From Sordariomycetes sp. S80-01Y (taxonomy: Eukaryota; Ascomycota; Sordariomycetes), in NCBI GenBank assembly GCA_037042185.1, contig JAXQJY010000019.1:1-64000 (forward strand): a DNA stretch of 64,000 nucleotides, in the 5' to 3' direction. The translations under genes were made by a program, and so were the position numbers. Shown piece after piece: positions 44,467 to 55,567 of this stretch. The notes beneath the pieces are model-generated. The model saw only the letters and a program-made list of their open reading frames with translations, was not told the origin of the DNA and did no database searches. Each line of letters starts with the position of its first letter. The stretch's first letter is position 1.

Positions 44467-44689
44467 CGTGGAGCTATGTAATACTACTGTGTTGATGTAC
44501 GCGGATGCAGACTACGCTGACGACGGAATACCTGAGATTTGTCCGAACGGCGTCAAAAGGACCACTTGTCTACGCTGGCTCGGTCTACCCCCCCACCAAT
44601 ATGTCCCACCTGGTCCCTATACTCGTACACCTTTCCGTACATGGCGAGCCACCGTCGAATCGCTACGAGCTGTGACGCCCATGCTCCCT

Positions 44690-47600
44690 TCAATTTGTCG
44701 AGATATTCAGCTCCTTAAGGATCTTCTGCCAACCATCCACCAAGATGTGTTCAAATCCCCTGCCGGCGCGTACCTGCTGTCCGTACCAAGACCTAGTTTC
44801 AACGAAGCTATACACGATGCGGCCGTCGGATGGGTTGGGCTTCGCGTAGCGCGTTTCTTTGTACAGCTGGTTGCGCCAAAGGCATCCCTCAACTGTGTCG
44901 ATGGCTTGCCCCCGCGGTGGGTGAAAGATGATCTTGGCGTTGGGATCCCACTCATCCTCTTTGGGCTGGTTGGCGTCCATTGTCACCTGAGAGTTGTCTG
45001 TGGCATCGATTTCCATGGGCTGCGGACGGTCGGACTCGGGCTTGACCAACCCCCATCCGCATTCTGGCAGATCGGCCTCATGAGGAGGGACCCAGCGGCC
45101 GAAATCGCTCGCAAAGAGGGATATGCGATCAATCGTAATATCCAGCGGGTTCGTGTAGGGGCTTTCCCACCTACCCCATCCTCCCACCCACACCTTGCGT
45201 AGACAGTGGTCTGGGTTTTTCCTGTTGTTTGCCTGGCCGATCGCCGCGACAAATGTGCGGTGCTCAGGCAAGAGGTCAGCCTCGTACAGGTCTCGTCCCA
45301 CGTCCATCTGACCGCGATATCTCTGGTCCCAGATCAACAGCTCGCTGCCGTTCCACGGGAAGGACTCTGGATTGCAGGGACGGAACATGGCAATCCAAGA
45401 GCGTCGCTGGGGTGCGTGTCGTGTCTCGGGGGGTTCGCCCTTGTTGAACTCGGGCGTGTAGAAGAACCCTGATAACGTATGCTTCATGGAGCTTGAGCTT
45501 TGGTGCAGTTGACTGAACTCACGAAAGTTCCTGAGCCAACCCTCGTACGTCTCGAAACCGCGATCACCGAGCAGGTCGCCGTAGTCATGTTGCATCTTGA
45601 CGTTCTCGTACGATATAGGCTTGAAGTAGAAGAAGACCCTTTTGCCATATCCCTCCAATCCTCTTTCCAGCTCATGCAGTTTCTGCTGCAGCATCTGAGA
45701 GCGATGTGAGGCGACAAGCCTTAACGGTCCCGGTTGGCAACTTTTGCCCGCTGTCGCTGGTTGAGGGTTCGCATTCCCACTCAAAACCCGAAGCGCTTCA
45801 TCCGGATCGTTGACGGTGCCCTTCTCCCATCTAATAGGTCTGAGGTGCACGGTCATATCTTTGGCGGATTGGGGCAGGGAGCTGCCAAGCACGTAGAATA
45901 TACAGTACTTGTCAAGACTATGCGCGCTCCACCAGCCAAACCAGTTCACCAGACTCTGTTCGTCACTCGCATCGATCGTGCGCGGTGCAAATACAACGGG
46001 TGAGAGTATGTCGGTGCTCTCAAGCTCGTCGTCGCTAGGGCAATCCCAAAGGAGGTCCCTCATTATCTTGATGCAACTTTCGATCCTCTCTGCCACAGTT
46101 GAAGCCCACTGTCGCCGCTCGATGCGGTCAAGGACAAGATCTTCCATCCAATCAACGATGTCGAAAGAAACAGCAAGTTTGACCCTTTGACGTGCCTTGT
46201 CCATGGCATTCTGTTGGGAGAACCACCGCAGAAACGAATAGCACGCTCTCGTTTCTGACGCAATGAAGCTCGGTGTCAAGAGGACGACTGTCCCGCTGGA
46301 AGCGAGCCTCCTTAAACCCATGTTGCCCGGGGTCTGTCTCTTCATGAACCACATCCCTGAAGACACCGAAGAAGCTAAAGCTCTGTCGAGAAGCCATAGT
46401 GCAATTTGCCCTTGTGCGACTCGCTTGAGTACCTGGCGCATCCGCGGGAATAGCCTGAGCTTCTTCCAAGCGTCCTCGTGAATGATCAGCGCGCCACTAC
46501 CATGGTCTACGAACTTGTTCCATTCGCCGACGGTGCCATCGCCGTCCAAAACGATACAAGCAGATTGGTAGCTAGCCTCGATCCACTGAGACATGAGCTT
46601 GGCTTGCTCTATGGCACTCGGGGGATATGCAAGGAAAGTATGGTGAACTTCACCCGGCTTTGACTTGAGACCCGCTGAGGGGTAGATTCTCTCGGTCGGT
46701 TCGAGTTGCAAGAATTTCTTGAGGTTACCTCCCAAGGTCTTATCGGCCTCTGTTTCCAAGCTTTGGAGAGTTCCGCTTGGTAATTGATTGTGGGAAAAGT
46801 AGCCCGAGTCGAGTAAGATGTACGTCAAAGGTCCTTCACCTCCAGAGAAACCTCGCCAATCAGCCTTAGCCTCAGCCCAGTCTTCCGATTTCGACGGGAA
46901 TATGATGATTGAGAATAATTCCGTATGGCAGAATATGCCCTGGCATTGAGCCTTGAGACGATTCGTAATCGTATCCAGGACCTCGCTGTCGCCTGGCGCT
47001 GATACTGAGCCTGAAGCCCTTTGAGGGAGAGACATACATTGTGTGGTGAAGTCACTCGCGTGGCAGGTGTGACTGAAGGTGAGCCTTTGTTGTTGCTTGA
47101 ATTTTTGACATGGCTCGGTTTGAGGAACGTCGTGGAACACCATGATTAGACTGTGGGCATCCGATCCCAATGAACAGGTCTTTGACACGTTGTGGGCGTG
47201 CGGAGTGGACCCTGAGTCTTGATCTTGTACAAATATACTAGCTTCTTCATCTTCGGAGGATTGTGTCGCTGAAATACTGTCGAACCGAACTTTTTTCCTC
47301 TTCAGCGGTGACCTCCCCGGCACGTGAGTCACTGCGGTTTTCTTCACTGTCCCTCTTGAGAGGGGTGGCTGTAAAGTCGTAGGTTTAGCGGCGCTCAAAG
47401 AGCTCTTCTCTCCTGAAATATCAATTTGCGTTGATTCTGTTCCGTTCATCGAGTCTTGTAAGCCTGTGTCCGTACTCATCCCGTCATCACGACACTTCGA
47501 CATGATCGGTTTAGCGGACTTGTGAGGTAACGGGTCGTCTTGATTGAGAGAACGCAAGCTCTTAGGGATAGTCGGGGGTGCTGCATTCTCCTTGTCTCTG

Positions 47601-48289
47601 GATCGTTTCCTCAGTAGATTTTGTCCCCTAAAGTTCAGCATCTTGGAGCCCTGGCGCTGAGCTGTATTGGTATTGGGGTTTCGGGGCGTCCGAGCCTTTT
47701 CCGCAGCAAACACATTTTTGAAAGTTGATGCTCCCTTTCCCAGTGAGACTCTACCTTCGGGGACGTTCTTTGGTGCGGAGAGCGGACCTTGATGGGCGTT
47801 ATCAGTCTCTTCTTCGCTGGTCGAATCGGCCACTAGGATGGGGTCGTCGTCGGACGGGACGTTCCAGGCGGGCAGGTATGTCTCTTCGAGCTCCTGCATG
47901 TATTTATCCGGTAGCTGCCAGTTTGTACATTTACGGGATAAACCGAGTCTCTTGCGGCGCTTATTACGATCAAGGTGCCTATGCCACCTCGCCTCGTAGA
48001 CTGTCGAAGTAGCCTTGATCCAGTCCTGCACGTACTTCTGGCTTCCGCCCTTTGTATCTCTGATCTTACGCTTTAGACTTTTCCAATCTTCGATGAGGGT
48101 ATCGTTAACATGCTCAGTCGGTTCCCAGGTAGCCCTATAAAGGGCGAAGTCGGTCCATCGGACAAGCCACAGCCTTTGGCCGTCCACAACCGCGTCACCG
48201 ACGATGTAGTCCACCTCCCAGTCCTTGTCTGATTCTTCTTCACTGATTGTTGTTGCTATTGATGCCGTATCAGCCTCGTCTTGAGCCAT
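44690..48289 (-). CDS. Large chromodomain protein (heterochromatin-type)
   Basis: Single 3.6-kb exon, 1,199 residues, start ATG in ACCATGG context. The chromodomain is at about residues 23-66 (DWEVDYIVGDAVVDG, then LWLVRWTDFALYRATWEP), keeping aromatic-cage-type residues. A long disordered, Ser/Lys-rich region (about 180-400) follows. The C-terminal two thirds look globular, with conserved-looking aromatic stretches that I cannot assign to a named domain. Architecture resembles fungal Chp1-like silencing proteins (an N-terminal chromodomain plus a large C-terminal region), but that is a guess. Likely nuclear and binding methylated histone H3. Ends 223 bp from the convergent pex14/17 stop. Confidence 0.8.
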   Translation of the reverse strand: MAQDEADTASIATTISEEESDKDWEVDYIVGDAVVDGQRLWLVRWTDFALYRATWEPTEHVNDTLIEDWKSLKRKIRDTKGGSQKYVQDWIKATSTVYEARWHRHLDRNKRRKRLGLSRKCTNWQLPDKYMQELEETYLPAWNVPSDDDPILVADSTSEEETDNAHQGPLSAPKNVPEGRVSLGKGASTFKNVFAAEKARTPRNPNTNTAQRQGSKMLNFRGQNLLRKRSRDKENAAPPTIPKSLRSLNQDDPLPHKSAKPIMSKCRDDGMSTDTGLQDSMNGTESTQIDISGEKSSLSAAKPTTLQPPLSRGTVKKTAVTHVPGRSPLKRKKVRFDSISATQSSEDEEASIFVQDQDSGSTPHAHNVSKTCSLGSDAHSLIMVFHDVPQTEPCQKFKQQQRLTFSHTCHASDFTTQCMSLPQRASGSVSAPGDSEVLDTITNRLKAQCQGIFCHTELFSIIIFPSKSEDWAEAKADWRGFSGGEGPLTYILLDSGYFSHNQLPSGTLQSLETEADKTLGGNLKKFLQLEPTERIYPSAGLKSKPGEVHHTFLAYPPSAIEQAKLMSQWIEASYQSACIVLDGDGTVGEWNKFVDHGSGALIIHEDAWKKLRLFPRMRQVLKRVAQGQIALWLLDRALASSVSSGMWFMKRQTPGNMGLRRLASSGTVVLLTPSFIASETRACYSFLRWFSQQNAMDKARQRVKLAVSFDIVDWMEDLVLDRIERRQWASTVAERIESCIKIMRDLLWDCPSDDELESTDILSPVVFAPRTIDASDEQSLVNWFGWWSAHSLDKYCIFYVLGSSLPQSAKDMTVHLRPIRWEKGTVNDPDEALRVLSGNANPQPATAGKSCQPGPLRLVASHRSQMLQQKLHELERGLEGYGKRVFFYFKPISYENVKMQHDYGDLLGDRGFETYEGWLRNFREFSQLHQSSSSMKHTLSGFFYTPEFNKGEPPETRHAPQRRSWIAMFRPCNPESFPWNGSELLIWDQRYRGQMDVGRDLYEADLLPEHRTFVAAIGQANNRKNPDHCLRKVWVGGWGRWESPYTNPLDITIDRISLFASDFGRWVPPHEADLPECGWGLVKPESDRPQPMEIDATDNSQVTMDANQPKEDEWDPNAKIIFHPPRGQAIDTVEGCLWRNQLYKETRYAKPNPSDGRIVYSFVETRSWYGQQVRAGRGFEHILVDGWQKILKELNISTN

Positions 48290-49586
48290 GGTTCCTCTAC
48301 GAGCCAGCAGTATCGAGACGGAGATGTCGTGGGAAGATGCTGAGAACTCGTCTTCGCTAGGCGAGGCAATGAATCTGGTTCAGGCTTAGGGGCTCATGCT
48401 TTCATGCAGCGAGTATTCTCATATGGTTGCCTCTTTGGTTGTCAAGCCCAAATGCCACAATCGACGACGTCGAGATGTTGCGCCGTCAGAACGTGAAAAC
48501 ACAGGAAGTAAGTGGTTATCAGAGAAACACAAGTTCCAACGTCGTCGGGGTGTTGCAAACACAGAAGCAATAAAGTGAGACGGAAAGCCGAAGCAGGGAA
48601 GATATCGGGGGCATAGGGAGCTTTGCAAGCGCGGATGAAAGGGATGAATGAAGCTGGCTTTCGTTCAGATCGGGTCACTCCATGTTTGCTGTGACGGGAT
48701 GTCGTCGGTATAAACATGAAGCAGCGCATGTACCTGCAAGGTACTGCTAGCTGGTCAGGGTAGAGACAAAAATAACTATTCAGTTACCTGGCAGTCACGC
48801 CATAAAGCCGGGCATTATGGGCTAATCACCACCTACCTTTTTGTCCAGCCCTAGCTACCCTAAGGTGGTACCCGACACTCGGCCTGATCACTGGCGATGG
48901 CTGGACAATGTTCACAGCGTCGAGTGATTGAGCTTCATAGATTATTCCATTGTTGCTGCGGTATTCTAGACGCAGCCAACTTTGAATTTTTCTCATTTGT
49001 CCCTGGGTGTAAATCCAATACCTTGGGGGTCTCCCAGACGTCAACTCCCATTGAGTGGGTTGGCGGTGAGAGGTCTTGGCTTGAGCTATACTACCACGGG
49101 CATAGATGATGGTTAGATGCTCATCATATAAAACCACAACGGCCTTCGGCTAGACCATTACAGAGCCCAGATTCAAGACATGTATTTCCAAAGGCGAATG
49201 CGCTGCGAGTCGTGGTCTCAATCGACGTAGATGATTTAGGGGGACGCCTGATTCAGGCAGACGTCAAAGTGGCTTGAACGAGGAAAAGGTGGGCCGCTAG
49301 CTGTGGCGGCACCCCTCTTGCCGACCGCCTCGCCTATCAGCGGATAGCGCACAAGATGTGGCTCAATCGTCAAACTGTCGGTGCCAGCCTGGAAGCCTGG
49401 AAGTCTGGGCGCCAGAATCAGTGCCGCGCACCCTCTGAGCCTCTCCTCCATGCTCTCCACATCCACAATCCACTTCAAGCACAAGCCCACCGTCGACGAC
49501 CCTCGATCTCGGATTCCCAGCCCGCCATCAGCTCCCCGACGACAGACGAGAAGCCATCTATATCTACACACACGACCACCGCCACC
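48290..49586. promoter_or_regulatory. Divergent region between chromodomain gene and rab11
   Basis: About 1.3 kb. A minus-strand frame at 48826-49137 (103 codons) shows no recognisable family. CT- and CA-rich stretches precede the rab11 start and are probably its promoter and 5' leader. Confidence 0.5.
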
Positions 49587-50432
<846 letters not shown>

Positions 50433-51151
50433 GCGGGTTCATGAAAGACGAGCAAGCATCGGGGTTATGTCAAGCATCTCACTTGGAATCTCTACCGTAT
50501 CGCCGTAATAAGGAAAGGGCGCACACGTTTCAGGCGGGGGGTGCAGGCGGCTGGAAGGGACACATATGGTCCTTGCGTCCTTGTTTTCTTTAATAGCAGA
50601 GGGCGCCAGACGACTTTCTTTTGTGCAAGTCTGGTTTTGCCGATTGGGAACGGTTGTCCGCCATGGCTCATGTGCTTGACGATCGCAATGACAACGCATT
50701 ACGTAGCTCAATGAATCGTTGTGCTTTCCACACTTGAGATCTTGCTCGATGTGAACGGTTGAACTCTTGCCACCAACGTGCATTATATGGTTGGCTTCGC
50801 CGTCCTTCGTCACTGAAGATAGTACAGCATTCTCTTCCAAGCAATAACAGGATAGACTACTTTTCATGTTCGACGCAATAAGATTATATGAATACTTACC
50901 TGAGTTTTGGAATTGCATGCGAAGATCCCACCCCGAGGTGGTGCCACCGACATGTGCCTCTTCGAGGGGTTGCCAGATAAGCGGCCATGCACCCGGCCAA
51001 ATCCCCACCAAGCGCCCGATAAGAGCTTATCGCATCTCGCCGCCGCCAATTTTTTTTCCGAGCGAGGACGATCCGTTGCAAACCACGGCCTAACCACTCT
51101 ACTCCTTCACGAAAACCAACCACAGCCCAAATTCCTACGCATCCCATTACG
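50433..51151. other. Intergenic region between rab11 and brx1
   Basis: About 720 bp. Holds the rab11 3' flank and the brx1 promoter; long minus-strand frames here have no recognisable content. Confidence 0.5.
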
Positions 51152-52154
51152 ATGGCCGCAGTCTACAAGTCGCTTTCCAAGTCGGACAGCAAATCGAGCA
51201 AAAAGTCCGAGGGCCCTGCCAATGGCATCAGGAAGAACAAGCAGCGAGTGCTCGTGCTCTCGTCGCGAGGCGTCACGTTCAGGTAGGCCTGCGCTCGACT
51301 CTTGAAAGCCTCAACGGGTGGATTATTGACTGCGCACAGGCATCGGCATCTGTTGAATGATCTCGCATCCCTCCTCCCTCACGGGCGAAAAGACGCCAAG
51401 TTCGACTCCAAGTCCAAGCTCTACGAACTGAACGAACTGGCCGAACTCTACAACACAAACAACATCATGTTCTTCGAAGCACGAAAAGGCCAAGATCTCT
51501 ACCTGTGGTTCAGCAAACCGCCAAACGGTCCCACAGTCCGCTTCCATGTCCAGAACCGTATGTCCCTCTCTCGCGCAAGCTAGGCCTGTTGCTGACCATA
51601 CAGTCCACACAATGGAAGAACTTCACTTTACAGGAAACTGCCTGAAGGGATCCCGCCCCATCCTGTCCTTCGACTCCGCCTTCGAAAAACATGCCCACCT
51701 GCGCGTTGTCAAGGAACTCTTCACCCACACATTTGGCGTCCCGCAAGGCGCGCGCAAGTCCAAGCCCTTCATCGACCACGTCATGTCCTTCAGTGTCGCA
51801 GACGGCAAGATTTGGATCCGAAACTACCAGATCAATGAGGAGGAGAAGTCGGCGGTCAAGGCGAGTGAGGATGACAACGAGATGAGCCTGGTGGAAATTG
51901 GCCCGAGATTCGTCCTGACGCCTATCGTGATCCAGGAGGGTTCTTTTGGTGGACCCATCCTCTACGAGAACAAGGAGTTCGTTAGCCCGAACCAGGTTAG
52001 GGCTGATCTGAGGAGGGCCAAGTCGACGAAGCACAACGCCAGAGCGGAGCAGACAGTCGAGAGGCTGTCGAGGAGGGGAGATCTTGGGCTCAGGACGAAG
52101 GGTGGACAGAGGCCTCAGAAGAGCGAGTTGGCTAATAAGGATCTCTTTGCCTAG
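51152..52154 (+). CDS. brx1: Ribosome biogenesis protein Brx1 (Brix domain)
   Basis: Three exons, 51152-51282, 51340-51557 and 51604-52154, introns of 57 and 46 bp; 299 residues, the usual size. The Brix domain runs from about residue 30 (RVLVLSSRGVTFRHRHLLND) through FFEARKGQDLYLWFSKPPNG, LKGSRPILSFD, RNYQI and EIGPRFVLTPIVIQEGSFGG. Brx1 binds 25S pre-rRNA in early 60S assembly in the nucleolus. The C-terminal tail is basic. Confidence 0.95.
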
Positions 52155-53077
52155 TTCTGCTCAATCACTACGGCGTAGAGAAGGCTTGCTGGAATTTGTT
52201 CTACTGGGCGTTTGGGTTGGACCGTTAGTGTGTTAATACCACTGCTATGACAGCTCTTTGCTGTCCTTTCATGCCCAATTTTACTCGCCATAGAATGGCA
52301 TCAACTTGACAATGTTGGCTGTACAGATGTCTCAGCTTGCTGTGTGACGAGCAGGGTGCGAATGTTGCCGGATGAGCTGAATGACATGCGCCGGCTAATG
52401 GTCGGACATTACCTCGCCAGGGGCCATCGACATCATCACTCCGGTCTTATCGCGTCAACAACAACCTTTCTTTTCCATCACCATCGATTCTATCGAAATC
52501 ATCGACTGCACTTATCGGCAGCATGGCTCACATCGCAGAGCTCAATCCGCCCTCGTGGCATCTACTCACAACCCAAATAACTTCTCCTACCATGCCGCGA
52601 ATCACTGCCCTTCGCACCGTTTCCAGCCCCAAGGACGGGGTTGTTAGAATCTGAGCCATTGTGCTGCGAGCTTCTCGGTGGAAACAAAACCCACTGAGAG
52701 GCAGTGAGAGGTCTTCTTCGACCTCTCAATAAGCGATAGAGTCGCTCTATTCCAATCTTTCCAAGTCTTCACTCTGTAGGGTGTTGACACAACTATCGTC
52801 CGTAAGAGTCATCGGACGCGTCGTGGGTTTCGCTTGCCTGCACACCAACCCCGAACCTGTTCACATAGAAATGATCAATACACCTGGTTAGTCACTTTCC
52901 GCACTCAATTGAAGCTCGCTGACAGGGTTTTAGCTTTTTCTGTTGTGTCGATTGTGCTTTAGAATCTCACGACATAGAGTGGTTCTGGAGTTTGTTCGTC
53001 TGAAGCAAGCATACATCAAAACATCGGATTTTGCGCCGAGCAATTCATCAACAGCGAAATCAATCATCCATTTCAAA
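52155..53077. other. Intergenic region upstream of F-box gene
   Basis: About 920 bp. A small plus-strand frame (52344-52580), rich in His, looks like chance. No RNA gene seen. Confidence 0.5.
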
Positions 53078-54413
53078 ATGGACAAATCAACAAACAATAA
53101 GCTAGGCCTCACCAGCCTCCCTATGGAAATTCTCTTCGACATTTACCACCAACTGGACATCAGCAGCATCTACCAGCTTAGCGCCACGTGTCAATTCCTC
53201 CAAGAGCTTTTTCAAAACAAGAAGTCTACAATACTTCTACCTGTGCTGATTCGGGAGTTCAGTCCCTTTGATGAGCTATTGCAGGTTTACACCGCTTCTG
53301 CGGACGACCTGCACAGCACTGCTGGTGGACTTTATACCCCACGCCGCATCATCTTCAAGCGCTTCGTCGGGGACATCGGCGTTGTGCTTTCCCATGGTTC
53401 CTCGGCACCGCGCAAGTTCGTTTCAGTGGCTGGAGCCCGCAAGCCCGCAACTTTGGCCGGCGAGAAGACTGTGGCTTTGACTGAACGTGACCTACGCCCT
53501 ATAATCCAGCTATGCCAGCTGACGCGAAAGTGGGAGGAGCTATTCCCGTCAATGAGATGGTTCTACGAGCCAGGAAGCTGCCGCAGCCTGAGGCCTCATG
53601 AGAATGAGCGTTTTCGTCGAGCATTTTACAGATGGTGGCTCTACGGCATTTACTTCCACGGAGATTTGCCTAGACCTCGGATTGGACTGCCTGAGCCATT
53701 CACCGACGATTTGAGGGCGAGCTTCATGCGGCGTCGCTCCACTAGCGAACTGCTAGAGGTGATGGATTTGGTTGAGACTATGAAGGATGTGATTCTTCAC
53801 TACATCTGCCCACGCCTTGATCCTACCCAACAGACTGTAAGTATTCAAGCGAAGAACCGGACAATTCTCTCGCTAATATGTTCAGCAACTCTCCGACCAG
53901 CCTGCCCTCATTGACAGCGTTGACCGCGCTCAGTCTTTGACCGACAGCTGGAATGATCAAAGCCGTTGGGGACGCATCGTCAAGACCTACGCCAAACTTG
54001 GTCCCAAGGAGCTGATGTATTATTTCGATAACATCTACAGCTACCCGCGAAAACGTCTCCTTAACGAGGTTCGCCTTTCACACCCGAACCTGACTTTTGA
54101 TCAGGAGTCGATCCAAGTCACCGTTCGCTGTGTTCTTGACGAGCGTCAGTGGCTCGAGAAGGTACCTAGTCTCGCAGAAGACACGGCAGGTGGCATCATT
54201 GATTTCGACGACGAGCGCGATGCTGAAAGAGATATGTATGGTGGGGATGGCAGCCTGGATGGTGCCTTGCCGGAGGGTGTCAAGTTTGTGAGGAGTTACT
54301 CGCAATACTCTCCCAGAGGTGATGATGGATCATACCTAGAGGACTTGTATCGGATGCAAGCTTTCGAAAGGCCGGCGATGCCGTACAATTTTGTGGAGGC
54401 TGTGATGCCCTAG
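53078..54413 (+). CDS. F-box domain protein
   Basis: Two exons, 53078-53836 and 53886-54413, with a 49-bp intron (GTAAGT...TTCAG); 428 residues. The N-terminal F-box lies at about residues 11-55 (LTSLPMEILFDIYHQLDISS, then a conserved Cys and FLQELF). The remainder is a fungal-type substrate-binding region without recognisable LRR or WD repeats. F-box proteins bind Skp1 and recruit substrates to SCF ubiquitin ligases; the target is unknown. Such genes are numerous and variable in Pezizomycotina. Confidence 0.8.
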
Positions 54414-55567
54414 GTGAGAGGGTTTGAAGGCTTGGTTTATAGATAGTCCGGTAGTTTTTCTTCTCTTACGAAGCCGCTGGCGAGCGGCTTCCTTCAAGCT
54501 CTTTTGTGCGTGGGAGTGAGACCAGAGCTCCATGAACACAGTTTTAATTTGCCCTCTGATTGATCCGTGTTGTGCCTGAGGTGGCGGATCCGGACTACCT
54601 CGCATGCTCTTGGCTACTTTTGACCTCTGCATACGCAATCGCACTTCATGATTCAATGCCGTATTCAGGATTGTCCTTTGTCTCAATGGAAACGTGCCAT
54701 AGGTGTGGTGAATAAAAAACGGCCACACAAGCCAGTTGCTGTGTAGGGGACCAGATACGGTGAAGGGGTGAGCAAAAAGGGCAACCGCGCTCAGACGAGG
54801 CGCATGTCAAGCCACCAACACATATTGAAAGCCTAGAGACTCTTCGTACGAAATTCAGTCATAATTAGAGGTCAATTCATTGGCCTGCTGATAAAAGCGA
54901 TGTTTCTTCCCGATAAGTCTCTCCTTGAGATGCGTCCTGCGACAAGTGCTGTGCTCACTTTTCTGTCACCCGCTTAGACTACACAAGCTTCGGTCTATCG
55001 CCCTCTCTCACTTTACACCCACTTCACTCATCATCGCCCTACATACCTGCACCCACCCACGCCACATCGCTGCGCCGCTGCGAACGGCGACTTGCATCAC
55101 TATCATATACGCGACTCCATCGATTTCCCAAAGGCGCGCTCTCAGAAGATCGCTGCTCACGCGACGCGCGGTGCACTCTGGCCGCTTGGTCAGGGTCTCA
55201 GTCAAGGTAAGCCAAATTCGGGTTGGATTTGTTCGCGCAGCATGCTTGCGCATGGGACTGCGCCGTCTCTTTGGTCACATATATGCGCCTGAGTATCTTC
55301 TTGTGAAGCACGTTGGCTGGCAACCGGTGGTGGACGGGCAGGCATCCGGGGCGACTGCGACCAGTTGAGCAAGGGTAGTTTACACCAGCGCTGCGCAGAC
55401 TCGGGTCGCGATCAACTCTGCACCCCCGACACTCTCGTTGAGCCTCATTGGAAAACTAAGCTGACAGCTCTCAACAGGGCCTACACTGCTGAGACCTAAA
55501 AGCCTCGATCAGAGCGCCCGTGCCAGTAGCTTGGAGCGTTGCCTCGCCGCCTTGAGCGACCGGCGTG
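54414..55567. promoter_or_regulatory. Intergenic region and probable hda1 5' leader
   Basis: About 1.15 kb. CT-rich sequence at about 54960-55060 suggests a promoter and transcript start for hda1; an Arg-rich frame at 54925-55368 has no family features. Confidence 0.45.

Noticed and set aside
48826-49137. 103-codon minus-strand frame between the chromodomain gene and rab11
   Set aside because: No recognisable family or splice context; cannot be supported as a gene.
54925-55368. 147-codon plus-strand frame before hda1
   Set aside because: Arg/Ser/Thr-rich composition typical of chance frames in CT-rich promoter/leader sequence.
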